A DNA stretch of 43,451 nucleotides from an uncultured Spirochaetaceae bacterium (GCA_902799965.1 CADCCO010000009.1:54255-97705); one strand, 5' to 3'. Positions 1-8,701 are shown, counted from the stretch's first letter. Made by a program: numbers and translations. The notes: generated by a model from the letters alone, not told the origin.

Positions 1-707
<707 letters not shown>

Positions 708-708
<1 letters not shown>

Positions 709-1118
709 TATCTATTTTCCACATCTTTTAGAGACTTCAAAAAATCATCATAATTTCTAATATACTCTTTTTCATCATAATATTCGCTAGCTAAAACAAC
801 AAGTTTGCAGCCATAAGAAAAATCATGCATCTCGCGCCACATGTTCTTACCGATGTACAAACCAACATCTGGACGGTTCAATAGAACCTGTTCACGCTTT
901 TCGCCATCGTCAAGAATAAAACGACAGGCACCATCCATTGCTATTATTATCTGCTCCAGCTCCTTATGAGCGTGAAAACCACGAGCTTCATTGGGCAGTG
1001 TGTCAAACATGTAATAAACACGCTTAATTTCAAACGGAATATCTTTTAACGCTTCTATCGCCACAAGTTTGCCGCGGCGGTCGCCATGCACTTGCATATC
1101 AATAAGTTTGTAATTCAT
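708..1118 (-). CDS. FdtA/QdtA-like dTDP-sugar 3,4-ketoisomerase (WxcM-like cupin)
   Basis: This 136-residue single-domain cupin matches the FdtA/QdtA/WxcM family, which moves the keto group of dTDP-4-keto-6-deoxyglucose from C4 to C3 on the way to 3-amino-3,6-dideoxy sugars. The family motif GFHAHKELEQ is at residues 47-56, with H49 and H51 as the expected active-site histidines. Length is normal. It lies 9 bases after wzt and overlaps the acyltransferase by one base, so it belongs to the polysaccharide operon. No aminotransferase or rmlB is in the window; rfbA, which makes the dTDP-glucose precursor, lies about 35 kb away. AT-rich base use agrees with joint acquisition with the acyltransferase. 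Family is well supported; exact product (Fuc3N or Qui3N type) cannot be told. Confidence 0.8.
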
Positions 1119-1127
1119 ATCGCTTAT

Positions 1128-2366
1128 TCACTCAGCATTTATAGCAACAGACGGAAAAATTGAATCATCATGAACCTTTACGGTTGCATTAATAATTATT
1201 TCAAACAGGTCTGGATCTATAATCCATCTTGTATTAATTTCCGTAGACTCAAGCGTAAAAACATAGTTACCTGGCAACAATGTTTTTTGGGGAATATAAA
1301 ATTCAAAAATATTGTCCCCCAACTTATACTCTTTCACCTTAGGCATGGGCATTGCAAAAAGCCGCTCAACACCCCTATATCCAAGCATTCTAAAACCGAT
1401 TCGCTTGTCCGGCTTCTTTACATCAACCGTCAATCGAATTTTATAGTCTTTGTCATAATCAAGAGCTTTTGTCACCAACTTGCCGTCGCTGTCCAACATT
1501 TCCATGCTCAACGGATTAAAACTCTCATCAAAAATCTTTCCTGGATTTTTCCAAGAAGTTGTCACTACATCGCTATTATCTTCATTCTTTCCCAAATAAT
1601 AATTAATCGACTTCTCAATGTCGTCGTCCATGCGAACGACCCGCCCCTTCTCCAGCACAATGCCCTTGTTGCACAAATTCTTCACTTGCGCCATGTTGTG
1701 GCTTACAAACAAAACCGTGCGGCCTTCGCCGGAACTCAGCTCGTTCATTTTGCCAAGCGCCTTCTTTTGGAAGGCCGCGTCGCCGACGGCAAGGACTTCG
1801 TCGGCAATCAAGATGTCGCTGTCCAAGTGGGCGGCCACGGCAAAGGCAAGGCGGACGTACATGCCGCTGGAATAGCGCTTTACCGGCGTGTCAATGTGCT
1901 CGCCGATTTCACTGAACTCTATGATGTCGTCTACCTTTTTGTCAATCTCGTCGTGGCTCATTCCAAGAATAGCGCCGTTCATATAGATGTTTTCGCGGCC
2001 GGTCATTTCCGGGTGGAAGCCGGTTCCGACTTCCAAAAGGCTCGCGATTTTTCCGTTGATTTTTATGCTGCCCTCGGTGGGGCTTGTGATTTGGCTCAAA
2101 AGCTTTAGGAGCGTCGACTTTCCGGCGCCGTTGTGGCCGATGATTCCCACGCGGTCGCCCTTCTTGATTTCAAAGTTCAAGTCCTTGAGCGCCCAAAAGC
2201 CTTCCGCCGTCGGGTCGTACTTGCTTCCGATTTTGGCGTGCGGGTCTTCTTTTCCGCGTACCCTCGCCCACCAACTCTGAATGTCGCGGAAAAGCGTTCC
2301 GTTGTTGATTACGCCCAGCTTGTAATACTTTGAGAGATTTTCAACTTTAATCGCAATGTCGTTCAT
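1128..2366 (-). CDS. wzt: Wzt-type polysaccharide ABC transporter, ATPase with C-terminal carbohydrate-binding domain
   Basis: This is the cytoplasmic ATPase of an ABC exporter that moves a finished glycan across the inner membrane with Wzm. Walker A GHNGAGKST is at residues 77-85, the signature YSSGM at 165-169, Walker B DILIADE at 184-190 and the switch histidine at 223. After about residue 250 comes a 160-residue beta-rich domain like the Wzt C-terminal domain, which in characterised O-antigen exporters binds the chain terminus and sets substrate specificity. A ribosome-binding site AGGA lies 7 bases before the ATG. Base composition changes within the gene: I counted 175 G+C of 480 over 1141-1620 (C-terminal domain) against 139 of 240 over 1621-1860 (ATPase). 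That points to replacement of the specificity domain by recombination. Confidence 0.93.
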   Translation of the reverse strand: MNDIAIKVENLSKYYKLGVINNGTLFRDIQSWWARVRGKEDPHAKIGSKYDPTAEGFWALKDLNFEIKKGDRVGIIGHNGAGKSTLLKLLSQITSPTEGSIKINGKIASLLEVGTGFHPEMTGRENIYMNGAILGMSHDEIDKKVDDIIEFSEIGEHIDTPVKRYSSGMYVRLAFAVAAHLDSDILIADEVLAVGDAAFQKKALGKMNELSSGEGRTVLFVSHNMAQVKNLCNKGIVLEKGRVVRMDDDIEKSINYYLGKNEDNSDVVTTSWKNPGKIFDESFNPLSMEMLDSDGKLVTKALDYDKDYKIRLTVDVKKPDKRIGFRMLGYRGVERLFAMPMPKVKEYKLGDNIFEFYIPQKTLLPGNYVFTLESTEINTRWIIDPDLFEIIINATVKVHDDSIFPSVAINAE

Positions 2367-2375
2367 TCTAAAATC

Positions 2376-3251
2376 CTATATCACGTCCACAAAGTTGCGC
2401 TCGTTTTTGGTGAACAGAACCAGTCCCAAAAAGGTCAGGACGACGGTGGCGGCAACGCTGGAAATCCAAACGCTTTGGTCAAGGTGGCCCGCGCCGTAAA
2501 AGGCAATCCTAAAAAATTCGATGGGCGCGCACATTGGGTTCAGGCAGGCCAGCCATTGCAGCTTTGGCGGAAGTTGCGAGAGCGGGTAAACGACTGGCGT
2601 GGCGTACATTCCAAGCTGAACGCCAAAGGCCAGCAGAATGTTCAAGTCGCGGTACTTTGTCGTAAGCGAGCTTATGATTAGTCCCATGCTTCCGCCCAAA
2701 AGGCCGATCCACAAAACAATCAGCGGAAAGGTCAGCGCAAGCCAAGAAATGTTTATCTTCGCCTTTTGAATGAAAACCGCGTGCAAAAAAATCACGGCCA
2801 GCAGCGCGAACTGAATCAAAAGCTTTATCACGTGAAAGCCGCAAGTGGCTATCGGGCTTGTCAGGCGCGGAAAGTACACCTTTCCAAAAACCGCTTGGTT
2901 GGCCGAAAAGGTCGCGGAGCAGCTGGTCAAGCAAGAAGTGAAATATGTCCACAACATAGTTCCCGCAAAATAAAACAAAATGAAAGGAACGCCGTCCGTG
3001 CCCACGTTGGCAAGACGCCCAAATATGAACATATACATAATCGACGTTACAAGGGGCTGGACTAAATACCAAACAGGGCCAAGAACAGTCTGCTTGTAAG
3101 TCACGACAAAGTCGCGCTTGATGAACATCTTGACCAAATAGCGGTAGTCCCACACGTCGCGAAGATGCAAGTCGAGCAGGCGCTTCTTTGCCGTGATGAC
3201 CTTGGTCCACTGCTTCGCGCCGCTTGTTTCAAGAGCCTTGTTTTCGTTCAT
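2376..3251 (-). CDS. wzm: Wzm-type polysaccharide ABC transporter permease (ABC-2 family)
   Basis: This 291-residue ABC-2 permease pairs with the Wzt ATPase just downstream (9-base gap) to export lipid-linked polysaccharide. An N-terminal amphipathic cytoplasmic stretch (about residues 20-60, including FIKRDFVVTYKQTVLGP, typical of this family) precedes six hydrophobic segments. The start overlaps the end of fcl by four bases (ATGA), so translation is coupled, and an AGGA precedes the ATG. Base use is GC-rich like the ATPase half of wzt. Confidence in family and role is high; the exported polymer is not determinable but probably contains fucose given the operon. Confidence 0.92.
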   Translation of the reverse strand: MNENKALETSGAKQWTKVITAKKRLLDLHLRDVWDYRYLVKMFIKRDFVVTYKQTVLGPVWYLVQPLVTSIMYMFIFGRLANVGTDGVPFILFYFAGTMLWTYFTSCLTSCSATFSANQAVFGKVYFPRLTSPIATCGFHVIKLLIQFALLAVIFLHAVFIQKAKINISWLALTFPLIVLWIGLLGGSMGLIISSLTTKYRDLNILLAFGVQLGMYATPVVYPLSQLPPKLQWLACLNPMCAPIEFFRIAFYGAGHLDQSVWISSVAATVVLTFLGLVLFTKNERNFVDVI

Positions 3252-4225
3252 TTCCTAACATTCCCATGCAAGAAGTCGTCATAGCTGATTTCAACGCCTT
3301 GCCGCACGTCAACCTTGGCCCTCCAGCCAAGCGCGTTAAGGCGGGTCACGTCGCAAAGTTTTCGCGGAGTGCCGTTGGGCTTGGAAGAATCCCATTCCAT
3401 CTTGCAAGTCCGTCCGGCCGCGGCGACATCCGCGTAAACAACGTCGCGGACAGTCTCGGCCAATTCCTTGATTGTGCATTCCTTTCCCGTGCCGACGTTG
3501 ACAAAGTCGCCGGTCGGAGTCCGCAAGTCGGCCGCGTCCTTGTTTTCCATAAGGTAGACCACCGCGTCGGCAAGGTCTCCGGCAAACAAGAATTCGCGCA
3601 AGGGGCTTCCGTCGCCCCAAAGGTGGACCACGTCCTCGCCGCTAGCCTTGGCCTCGTGGAACTTGCGTATCATCGCGGGAAAGACGTGGCTTCCCTGCAA
3701 TTCGTAGTTGTCGCCAAGGCCGTAAAGATTTGTGGGCATCACGCTAAGAAAGTTCGTGCCGAACTGCTTGTTGTAAGCGGTACACAATTTTATGACGCTG
3801 ATTTTGGCCAAGGCGTAGGCGTCGTTGGTCGGCTCCAAGGGTCCTGTCAAAAGCGACTCTTCCTTAATCGGCTGCGGCGCCATCTTGGGGTAGATGCAAG
3901 TTGAGCCGAGGTTCATCAATTTTTTCACGCCATTTTGGCGGGCGGCCTCGACCACGTTAAAGCCGATGACCATATTTTGGTATATGAAGTCCGCGGGATA
4001 AGTTGAATTGGCTCCGATTCCGCCAACGTGAGCGGCCGCCAAAAAAACGTATTCAGGCTTTTCGGCGGCGAAGAATTCATTGACGGCGGCTTGGTTAAGC
4101 AAGTCCAGCTCTTTGTGTGTTTTCTTTATGATGTTCGTGTAGCCCTTTGCTTCAAGGCAGCGGACAATCGCGCCTCCAACCAATCCGTGGTGGCCGGCGA
4201 CGTAAATCTTACTACTATAATTCAT
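3248..4225 (-). CDS. fcl: GDP-L-fucose synthase (GDP-4-keto-6-deoxymannose epimerase/reductase)
   Basis: This short-chain dehydrogenase makes GDP-L-fucose from the product of Gmd by 3,5-epimerisation and NADPH reduction. The Rossmann motif GHHGLVG is at residues 11-17, the LGSTC serine region at 106-110, and the catalytic Tyr137-x3-Lys141 pair is intact. At 325 residues it has normal length. The first codons (Met-Asn-Tyr) come from the AT-rich repeat that borders the inserted four-helix-bundle gene, so the original N-terminus or leader has been rewritten by that insertion. It overlaps wzm by four bases. Substrate supply is consistent: manC makes GDP-mannose and gmd makes the 4-keto intermediate. 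Confidence 0.95.
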   Translation of the reverse strand: MNYSSKIYVAGHHGLVGGAIVRCLEAKGYTNIIKKTHKELDLLNQAAVNEFFAAEKPEYVFLAAAHVGGIGANSTYPADFIYQNMVIGFNVVEAARQNGVKKLMNLGSTCIYPKMAPQPIKEESLLTGPLEPTNDAYALAKISVIKLCTAYNKQFGTNFLSVMPTNLYGLGDNYELQGSHVFPAMIRKFHEAKASGEDVVHLWGDGSPLREFLFAGDLADAVVYLMENKDAADLRTPTGDFVNVGTGKECTIKELAETVRDVVYADVAAAGRTCKMEWDSSKPNGTPRKLCDVTRLNALGWRAKVDVRQGVEISYDDFLHGNVRK

Positions 4226-4279
4226 AATTCGTAATTCATAATTCGTAATTACGCATTCTTAATTCTTAATTACGAATTA
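4223..4279. repeat. AT-rich inverted/direct repeat flanking the four-helix-bundle gene, fcl side
   Basis: Units of the form AATTCATAATTCGT repeat in tandem between 4221 and 4250. TAATTCGTAATTA at 4239-4251 is the exact reverse complement of 4267-4279, giving a hairpin with 13-bp arms and a 15-base loop. The repeat contains both the last codons and stop of the four-helix-bundle gene and the start codon of fcl. A related hairpin lies on the other side of the gene. Confidence 0.85.
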
Positions 4280-4632
4280 ACTGTTCTCCTTTTTGTTATG
4301 GAAACTAAAATCTTTATAATTTCCTGACATTCAGAATAGAGCGACTCAAAGTCTTTCTCCTGTCCTTTTAAGTATCCGCTTTCGTTAAGCAACTCAAGCC
4401 AATACTCTGTCTCGCTCGCCTCTTTTAACGCTATGCAAAACTTAGCGTAAAAATCAGCCTTTGACTGCCCCCTTATTCCTTCCTTTACATTCGCTCCGAC
4501 GCTTGTTCCGCTCCGCAACACTTGCTTAGAAAGAATAAACTCCTTTTTCTTGTCCGACAAATACTGATAAAGCTTAATTATCCTCAACGCGAACGCTTTA
4601 GACTTATCAACTATGACATTATCAGTCTTCAT
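4270..4632 (-). CDS. Four-helix-bundle protein (S23/23S rRNA intervening-sequence family)
   Basis: This 120-residue, almost entirely helical protein matches the four-helix-bundle family first seen in 23S rRNA intervening sequences and later found as free-standing genes and next to diversity-generating retroelements. Recognisable are KAFALRIIKLY near the N-terminus, the SKQVLRSGTSVGANVKEG segment (residues 35-52), and the KADFYAKFCIALKEASETEYWLELL region that follows. No enzymatic residues are apparent, and the biological role of the family is unsettled. It interrupts gmd and fcl, is less GC-rich than both, is in the operon's orientation, and is bounded by AT-rich hairpin repeats that supply its last residues and stop. 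No ribosome-binding site is visible. This looks like a small inserted cassette with no sugar-pathway role. Confidence 0.85.
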   Translation of the reverse strand: MKTDNVIVDKSKAFALRIIKLYQYLSDKKKEFILSKQVLRSGTSVGANVKEGIRGQSKADFYAKFCIALKEASETEYWLELLNESGYLKGQEKDFESLYSECQEIIKILVSITKRRTVNS

Positions 4633-4641
4633 ATTAATTCT

Positions 4642-4668
4642 TAATTCATAATTCTTAATTATGAATTA
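4642..4668. repeat. AT-rich inverted repeat flanking the four-helix-bundle gene, gmd side
   Basis: TAATTCATAATT at 4642-4653 and its exact reverse complement at 4657-4668 form a 12-bp-arm hairpin with a three-base loop. The right arm includes the gmd stop codon (4666-4668). It shares the AATTCATAATT unit with the repeat at 4223-4250. Confidence 0.85.
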
Positions 4669-5745
4669 CCTCGCGCGCACCGTTCGTTCGGCTTTGACGT
4701 ATTCCATATCATGTTTTACCATTATTCGTACTAATTCCGGGAAGCTGGTCTTTGTCGGGTTCCAGCCCAGGACGCTCTTGGCCTTTGTCGGGTCGCCGAG
4801 CAAGGTTTCGACTTCCGCCGGGCGGAAATACTTGGGGTCAACCTCAATCAAGACTTTGCCGGTGGCCTTGTCGTAGCCCTTTTCGTCAACGCCCTCGCCC
4901 TTGAACTCGATGTCGATTCCCGCTTCCTTAAAGGCCAGCTGGCAGAATTCGCGCACGCTGTGCTGCTCGCCGGTGGCCACGACAAAGTCGTCGGGCTTTT
5001 CCTGCTGCAAAATCAGCCACATGCATTCCACGTAGTCCTTGGCGTATCCCCAGTCGCGGAGCGCGTTCAAGTTTCCAAGATAGAGTTTTTTCTGGAAGCC
5101 CTGCGCGATGCGGCTTGCGGCCAAAGTGATTTTTCTCGTGACAAAGGTTTCGCCGCGCCTTTCGCTTTCGTGGTTGAACAAAATTCCGTTGGCGCAAAAC
5201 ATTCCGTAAGACTCCCGGTAGTTCTTCATAATCCAAAAGCCGTACATCTTGGCGACGGCATACGGCGAGCGCGGATAGAAGGGCGTCGTCTCCTTTTGCG
5301 GAATTTCCTGCACAAGGCCAAAGAGCTCCGAAGTGGACGCCTGGTAAATGCGGCAAGTCTTTTCCATTCCCAAAAAGTGGACGGCTTCCAAAATGCGCAA
5401 AACGCCGGTCGCGTCGCAGTCGGCGGTGTATTCGGGAACGTCGAACGAAACCTTTACGTGGCTCTGCGCGCCAAGGTTGTAAATCTCGGTAGGCTTAATT
5501 TCGCGGATAAGGCGGATCAGGCTTTCGCTGTCGGTAAGGTCGCCGTAGTGAAGCTTGACCTTCTTGTCCTTGTGCATGTCCTCGATGAGGTCGTCGATGT
5601 AAAGGTGCTCGATGCGGCCCGTGTTGAAGCTGGACGAGCGGCGGATGATTCCGTGCACGTCGTAGCCCTTGTTCAGCAAGAATTCCGCCAAAAACGAGCC
5701 GTCCTGGCCCGTGATTCCCGTGATTAACGCGATTTTGTCTGCCAT
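4666..5745 (-). CDS. gmd: GDP-mannose 4,6-dehydratase
   Basis: This is the first committed enzyme of GDP-L-fucose synthesis: it converts GDP-mannose to GDP-4-keto-6-deoxymannose with NADP(H). GITGQDG at residues 10-16 is the nucleotide-binding motif, S137-T138-S139-E140 sits at the active site and Tyr162-x3-Lys166 is the catalytic pair; the [15 protein letters not shown] stretch is typical of Gmd. I chose the ATG at 5745 (359 residues), which is preceded by GAGGG six bases upstream, over an in-frame TTG 15 bases earlier. It heads the minus-strand polysaccharide operon, although I find no convincing promoter in the 283 bases before it. Its last codon is next to the AT-rich repeat described above. 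Assignment is very secure. Confidence 0.96.
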   Translation of the reverse strand: MADKIALITGITGQDGSFLAEFLLNKGYDVHGIIRRSSSFNTGRIEHLYIDDLIEDMHKDKKVKLHYGDLTDSESLIRLIREIKPTEIYNLGAQSHVKVSFDVPEYTADCDATGVLRILEAVHFLGMEKTCRIYQASTSELFGLVQEIPQKETTPFYPRSPYAVAKMYGFWIMKNYRESYGMFCANGILFNHESERRGETFVTRKITLAASRIAQGFQKKLYLGNLNALRDWGYAKDYVECMWLILQQEKPDDFVVATGEQHSVREFCQLAFKEAGIDIEFKGEGVDEKGYDKATGKVLIEVDPKYFRPAEVETLLGDPTKAKSVLGWNPTKTSFPELVRIMVKHDMEYVKAERTVRAR

Positions 5746-5799
5746 AATTTTCCCTCGCAAATTGCCGTGTTTATTTTTTTATAGAAGAATATTGTTTTT

Positions 5800-5822
5800 C
5801 GGCCCAAAGGCCGCTTTTTTTT
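5800..5822 (+). terminator. Intrinsic terminator hairpin reading rightward
   Basis: CGGCC, a CAAA loop and GGCCG are followed by C and eight T on the plus strand. On the minus strand there is no T run, so it works only rightward, although the nearest plus-strand gene on the left is not in this window. It may block antisense transcription from gmd. Confidence 0.6.
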
Positions 5823-5896
5823 GTCAGAATAAACCTTTTCCCTTCCGTATTGAATCTTTAAAAAAAAGACCCTTCCGTAAAAAAGCGCTTTTGCCC

Positions 5897-5949
5897 GCGC
5901 TTTCAGGGACCAAGTGGTCGAAGCGCCCGGCCGCGCTCCTACCGAGCGT
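5897..5949. repeat. Hairpin-rich intergenic element between gmd and the acyl-CoA synthetase gene
   Basis: GCGCTT at 5897-5902 pairs with AAGCGC at 5921-5926 and encloses a second hairpin, GACCA-AG-TGGTC (5908-5919). A third hairpin, CGCTC-CTACC-GAGCG, follows at 5934-5948. Two pieces recur elsewhere: GTCGAAGCGCCCGGCC (5917-5932) is 15/16 identical to 18496-18511, and the last hairpin is 15/16 identical to 19431-19446. The rest of 5746-6028 holds only the terminator above and nothing else I recognise. Confidence 0.5.
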
Positions 5950-6028
5950 CACGGCTGGCATTCATCTGCTTGAAAATTCATTATATAGTAAAAAGCCGCT
6001 CTTGTCAACCAGCCGCGCTTGGCCAGGG

Positions 6029-8026
6029 TTAGGCTTTGGCGAGGCAGTCCGCGACGTCAAAGCCGTCTTCCCAGGCAAAGTCAAGGCAGTAGACGCTCTG
6101 CCCCTTCTCTTCCTTTTTGGTGCTGAAGTTGGACACGTATTTTAGAATCGTGCGCGCGGTTTTGGCGGTGTTTTCGTCGTCCTCAACAAAGAATTTGTCG
6201 CCCTTGTCGCGGAATTTGACGCGCATGAAATTCTTGAAAGCGCGGACTTTCACGGTAATTTCGCCCACGTCGACGTAGGCGTTCAAAATTCTGTCCGTAA
6301 GAATGGCCTGCACGGCCTTTTTGATGTGGCCGACGCGCAGAGGCTTAAAGCAGAACTTTTCGGCAAGCGAGCCGACCATGCTCAGAACCGGCTCCACGGA
6401 AAGCGCGCTGTTCGTTACGGTCGTTGAAACGATGTACAAGCCTTCCTTTAGCTGGTCTTCTATGCGCAGGCGCTTTAGGCGGGCAAGCATTTGCGCCTTT
6501 AAGGCGCGCTGGTCCAGCTTTCCGTTGGCCAAAAGAGGAAATTCGTCAAAGACAAAGAAATGCGACGGAATCTTGAACTTGGAAATTTTCCCCATCAATT
6601 CCAAAAGCAGGCGCTCGCGGTCAAAAGCCTTTCCCTCGTAAAGAACCACGCAAGCCTCGATGCTTTCGCCGGTGACCGGATGCGGCGCGCCCATAACCTT
6701 CACTTCTTTAATCGCTTCGTTCTCGATGATTTTGTTTTCGATTTCGACAGGCGAAATGTTTTCTCCGCTCTTTATGATTATGTCCTTTATGCGGCCGGTA
6801 AGGTGAAGGAAATTCTCTTCGTCAAGGTAGCCCAAGTCGCCGGTGTGAAGCCAGCCGTCCGCGTCGATTGACTGCGATTCAGGCGGCAGCTTGTAGTAGC
6901 CGTTCATCAGAATGCAGCCTTTGACGACGACCTCGCCAACGCGGCCCTTTTCCAAAAAGCCGTTCTCTTTTGTCCAGATTTGAACTTCGATGTTTGAAAG
7001 CGGCGTGCCCACGCTGGACGCGCGCTTTTCTATCGGGTCGGACGGGCTGCTGTTGGTTATGGCGGGGGAAGATTCGGTTTGCCCGTATCCGTTAAGGAAT
7101 GTGGCGTGGGTGAATTTTTCTTCAAGCCGCATCATAAAGACCGGCGTAGAGACGCTTCCGCCAATAAGGCAAACGCGCGCGTAGGGAATTACCTTTATGT
7201 CAAAGTCGTGATGCTCCACCAAGGCCGAATAAACCGCGCCAACGCCCGCCAAGTCTGACGTTCTGTAAGCGCCGATTATGCGGACCAGCTCGTCGGCCTT
7301 TATGATTTCCGCAAAGTAGGCGGAGTGTCCTTCCATCAAATACAAGGTGGCCACCATAAGGCCAAAGCTGTGGAACATCGGCAGGGCGCTGCAAAGGGAA
7401 TCTCCGCGCGCCGACGCGTATTTTTCGCCGTAGCCATAAGCGTCGTTTATGACGCTGGACTGCGAAAGCTGAACCGCTTTTGGGAGCGCCGTAGTTCCCG
7501 TGGTGAATATTATCAGCGCTGTCCTGCGCGGGTCGTCGGTCTCGGCAAAGGCGGCGATTTGGGAAACGTCAACGTCTTCCGAAAGCAGCGCCTTAAAGTC
7601 CGTCTCCGCGTAGTTGAAAAGGCTCTTTTGGCTGATGCCGCAAGCGTCGGCCAGTTTTGCGACCGTGTCCCTGTTTTTTGAAAGCTCGCGGTTGTTTCCG
7701 TATATGATGAACTTGCTGTCGGTCAGCTCGATTAGGTCGCCGATGTCTTTTGAAGGAAGGCTGTAGTTCATAAGAACCGCCACGCCGCCCGCCTTTATTA
7801 TGGAAGCGTAGGCGATGAACCATTCGGGGCTGTTGTAGCCCCAAAGAGCCGCGCGGTCGCCAGGCTTTATGCCAAAGTCGCGCAGCTTGGCGGCGAATTT
7901 GTCGGTTATTTGTTCAAGCTCTTTGTAGGTGTAAGAGCGGCCTCCGCCCCAAACGGCTGTCTTGTCCGCGAACTCCGCGGCGTTCTTCTTTAAGAATTTG
8001 GCGTATGTGTTTTCCTTAACTTCCAT
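6029..8026 (-). CDS. Long-chain acyl-CoA synthetase-like AMP-forming enzyme with extra C-terminal domain
   Basis: The first 510 or so residues form an ANL-superfamily adenylating enzyme that activates a carboxylic acid, probably a fatty acid, with ATP. The P-loop FTTGTTALPK is near residue 174 (a Gly usually seen is Ala here), followed by GYGQTESSP, TGDLGYLDE, the hinge GRIKDIIIKSGENISP, and the catalytic Lys in NGKLDQR near residue 503. About 140 further residues follow that are not part of the normal enzyme. Their IKKAVQAILTDRILNAY and RVKFRDKGDKF segments loosely recall an RsbW-type GHKL ATPase fold, but key residues are unclear. I start at 8026, since an upstream in-frame TTG lies inside the promoter. 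The -10 box ends six bases before this ATG and no ribosome-binding site exists. Substrate is unknown. Confidence 0.85.
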   Translation of the reverse strand: MEVKENTYAKFLKKNAAEFADKTAVWGGGRSYTYKELEQITDKFAAKLRDFGIKPGDRAALWGYNSPEWFIAYASIIKAGGVAVLMNYSLPSKDIGDLIELTDSKFIIYGNNRELSKNRDTVAKLADACGISQKSLFNYAETDFKALLSEDVDVSQIAAFAETDDPRRTALIIFTTGTTALPKAVQLSQSSVINDAYGYGEKYASARGDSLCSALPMFHSFGLMVATLYLMEGHSAYFAEIIKADELVRIIGAYRTSDLAGVGAVYSALVEHHDFDIKVIPYARVCLIGGSVSTPVFMMRLEEKFTHATFLNGYGQTESSPAITNSSPSDPIEKRASSVGTPLSNIEVQIWTKENGFLEKGRVGEVVVKGCILMNGYYKLPPESQSIDADGWLHTGDLGYLDEENFLHLTGRIKDIIIKSGENISPVEIENKIIENEAIKEVKVMGAPHPVTGESIEACVVLYEGKAFDRERLLLELMGKISKFKIPSHFFVFDEFPLLANGKLDQRALKAQMLARLKRLRIEDQLKEGLYIVSTTVTNSALSVEPVLSMVGSLAEKFCFKPLRVGHIKKAVQAILTDRILNAYVDVGEITVKVRAFKNFMRVKFRDKGDKFFVEDDENTAKTARTILKYVSNFSTKKEEKGQSVYCLDFAWEDGFDVADCLAKA

Positions 8027-8032
8027 TCGCCC

Positions 8033-8061
8033 ATTATACAATTTTCGCGCGCCCGTTTCAA
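8033..8061 (-). promoter_or_regulatory. Sigma-70-type promoter for the acyl-CoA synthetase gene
   Basis: TTGAAA (8056-8061) and TATAAT (8033-8038) are separated by 17 bases on the minus strand. The ATG follows the -10 box after only six bases, so transcription should begin at or next to the start codon. Confidence 0.8.
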
Positions 8062-8080
8062 CCTGCCCGCGGGGTTGAAA
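8056..8080. promoter_or_regulatory. Dyad-symmetric element joining two divergent -35 boxes (copy A)
   Basis: TTTCAACC at 8056-8063 and GGTTGAAA at 8073-8080 are perfect reverse complements, and each arm contains one divergent -35 box. The centre holds GCCCGCGG (8065-8072). The same layout, with the same core at the same offset, appears at 36496-36520. It may be an operator for a dimeric regulator or a constrained bidirectional promoter. Confidence 0.6.
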
Positions 8081-8103
8081 AAGAGCGGGAATAGCGCTAG
8101 CAT
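8075..8103 (+). promoter_or_regulatory. Sigma-70-type promoter for the LoaP-like gene
   Basis: TTGAAA (8075-8080) and TAGCAT (8098-8103) are separated by 17 bases. The ATG at 8110 again follows the -10 box by six bases, predicting a leaderless message. Confidence 0.7.
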
Positions 8104-8109
8104 TTAGGA

Positions 8110-8661
8110 ATGGACTGGTACTGCGTTATGGTGAAAAGCGGCGGCGAGAAAGCGTTCAAGAAGGACTTTGAGGAAGCCCTGACCCGTTCGCGCGCGGCCA
8201 ACAAAAGCTTGCCGGACGCAAAGGCCGTTTTCTTCATGAAAAAAATGCGCGACTCAAAAAGGCGCGAGTTTGAGCAGGCGCTTTTTCCCGGCTACGTTTT
8301 TTTGTCAGCCGGCTCGGTGGACGCGCCGCTCTTGCAGGCCGTCAAAAAATGCCGGGGCTTCTACCGCTTTTTGAACGCCAACGACGACATTCAAAAACTG
8401 CAAGGCAAGGACTTTGACTATCTTTCAAACTTGATGAAATTCGGCGAGACGCAGGGAATCTCGCAAGCGGCCTTTGACGAAAACCAGCGGATTGTGATAA
8501 AGAGCGGCCCCCTTTTGGGCTTTGAAGGCCAAATCGTCAAAGTGAACCGCAAGCGCGGCCGCGCCACGGTTCAAATCGACCTATGCAACAACGAAATGAA
8601 ATTCGACCTGGCATTTGAAGAAATTTCGTTAAACGAAAGCGCGCGGACGGCGGCGAATTGA
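8110..8661 (+). CDS. NusG-family antiterminator, LoaP-like
   Basis: This 183-residue protein has a NusG N-terminal domain (starting MDWYCVMVKSG, with the FPGYVFL strand near residues 58-64) and a C-terminal KOW domain (about residues 127-160, GPLLGFEGQIVKVNRKRGRA). It lacks the secE/rplK neighbours of true nusG, so it is probably a specialised paralogue. LoaP proteins in other bacteria bind elongating RNA polymerase and let it read through terminators in long biosynthetic operons, often polysaccharide clusters; such a cluster lies just to the left. It is transcribed alone, divergent from the acyl-CoA synthetase gene and convergent with scpA. An AGGA touches the ATG, too close for a normal ribosome-binding site. 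LoaP rather than another NusG paralogue is an inference. Confidence 0.75.
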   Translation: MDWYCVMVKSGGEKAFKKDFEEALTRSRAANKSLPDAKAVFFMKKMRDSKRREFEQALFPGYVFLSAGSVDAPLLQAVKKCRGFYRFLNANDDIQKLQGKDFDYLSNLMKFGETQGISQAAFDENQRIVIKSGPLLGFEGQIVKVNRKRGRATVQIDLCNNEMKFDLAFEEISLNESARTAAN

Positions 8662-8701
8662 CAAAAATAAAAAAACGCGCGACAAAGGGGGCGGGACGCA
8701 G

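Noticed and set aside
1170..2108. Long open frame on the plus strand opposite wzt
   Set aside because: It lacks any recognisable motif and is fully antisense to a well-supported ABC ATPase; GC-rich codon bias creates such mirror frames throughout the window (also at 9848-11071 and 15638-16747).
4270..4632. Ribosomal RNA intervening sequence or ribosomal protein
   Set aside because: The protein family name suggests it, but no 23S rRNA sequence surrounds the gene, which sits between two sugar-nucleotide genes.
8110..8661. Housekeeping NusG
   Set aside because: No secE or rplK neighbours, and it is monocistronic beside envelope genes, which fits a specialised paralogue better.
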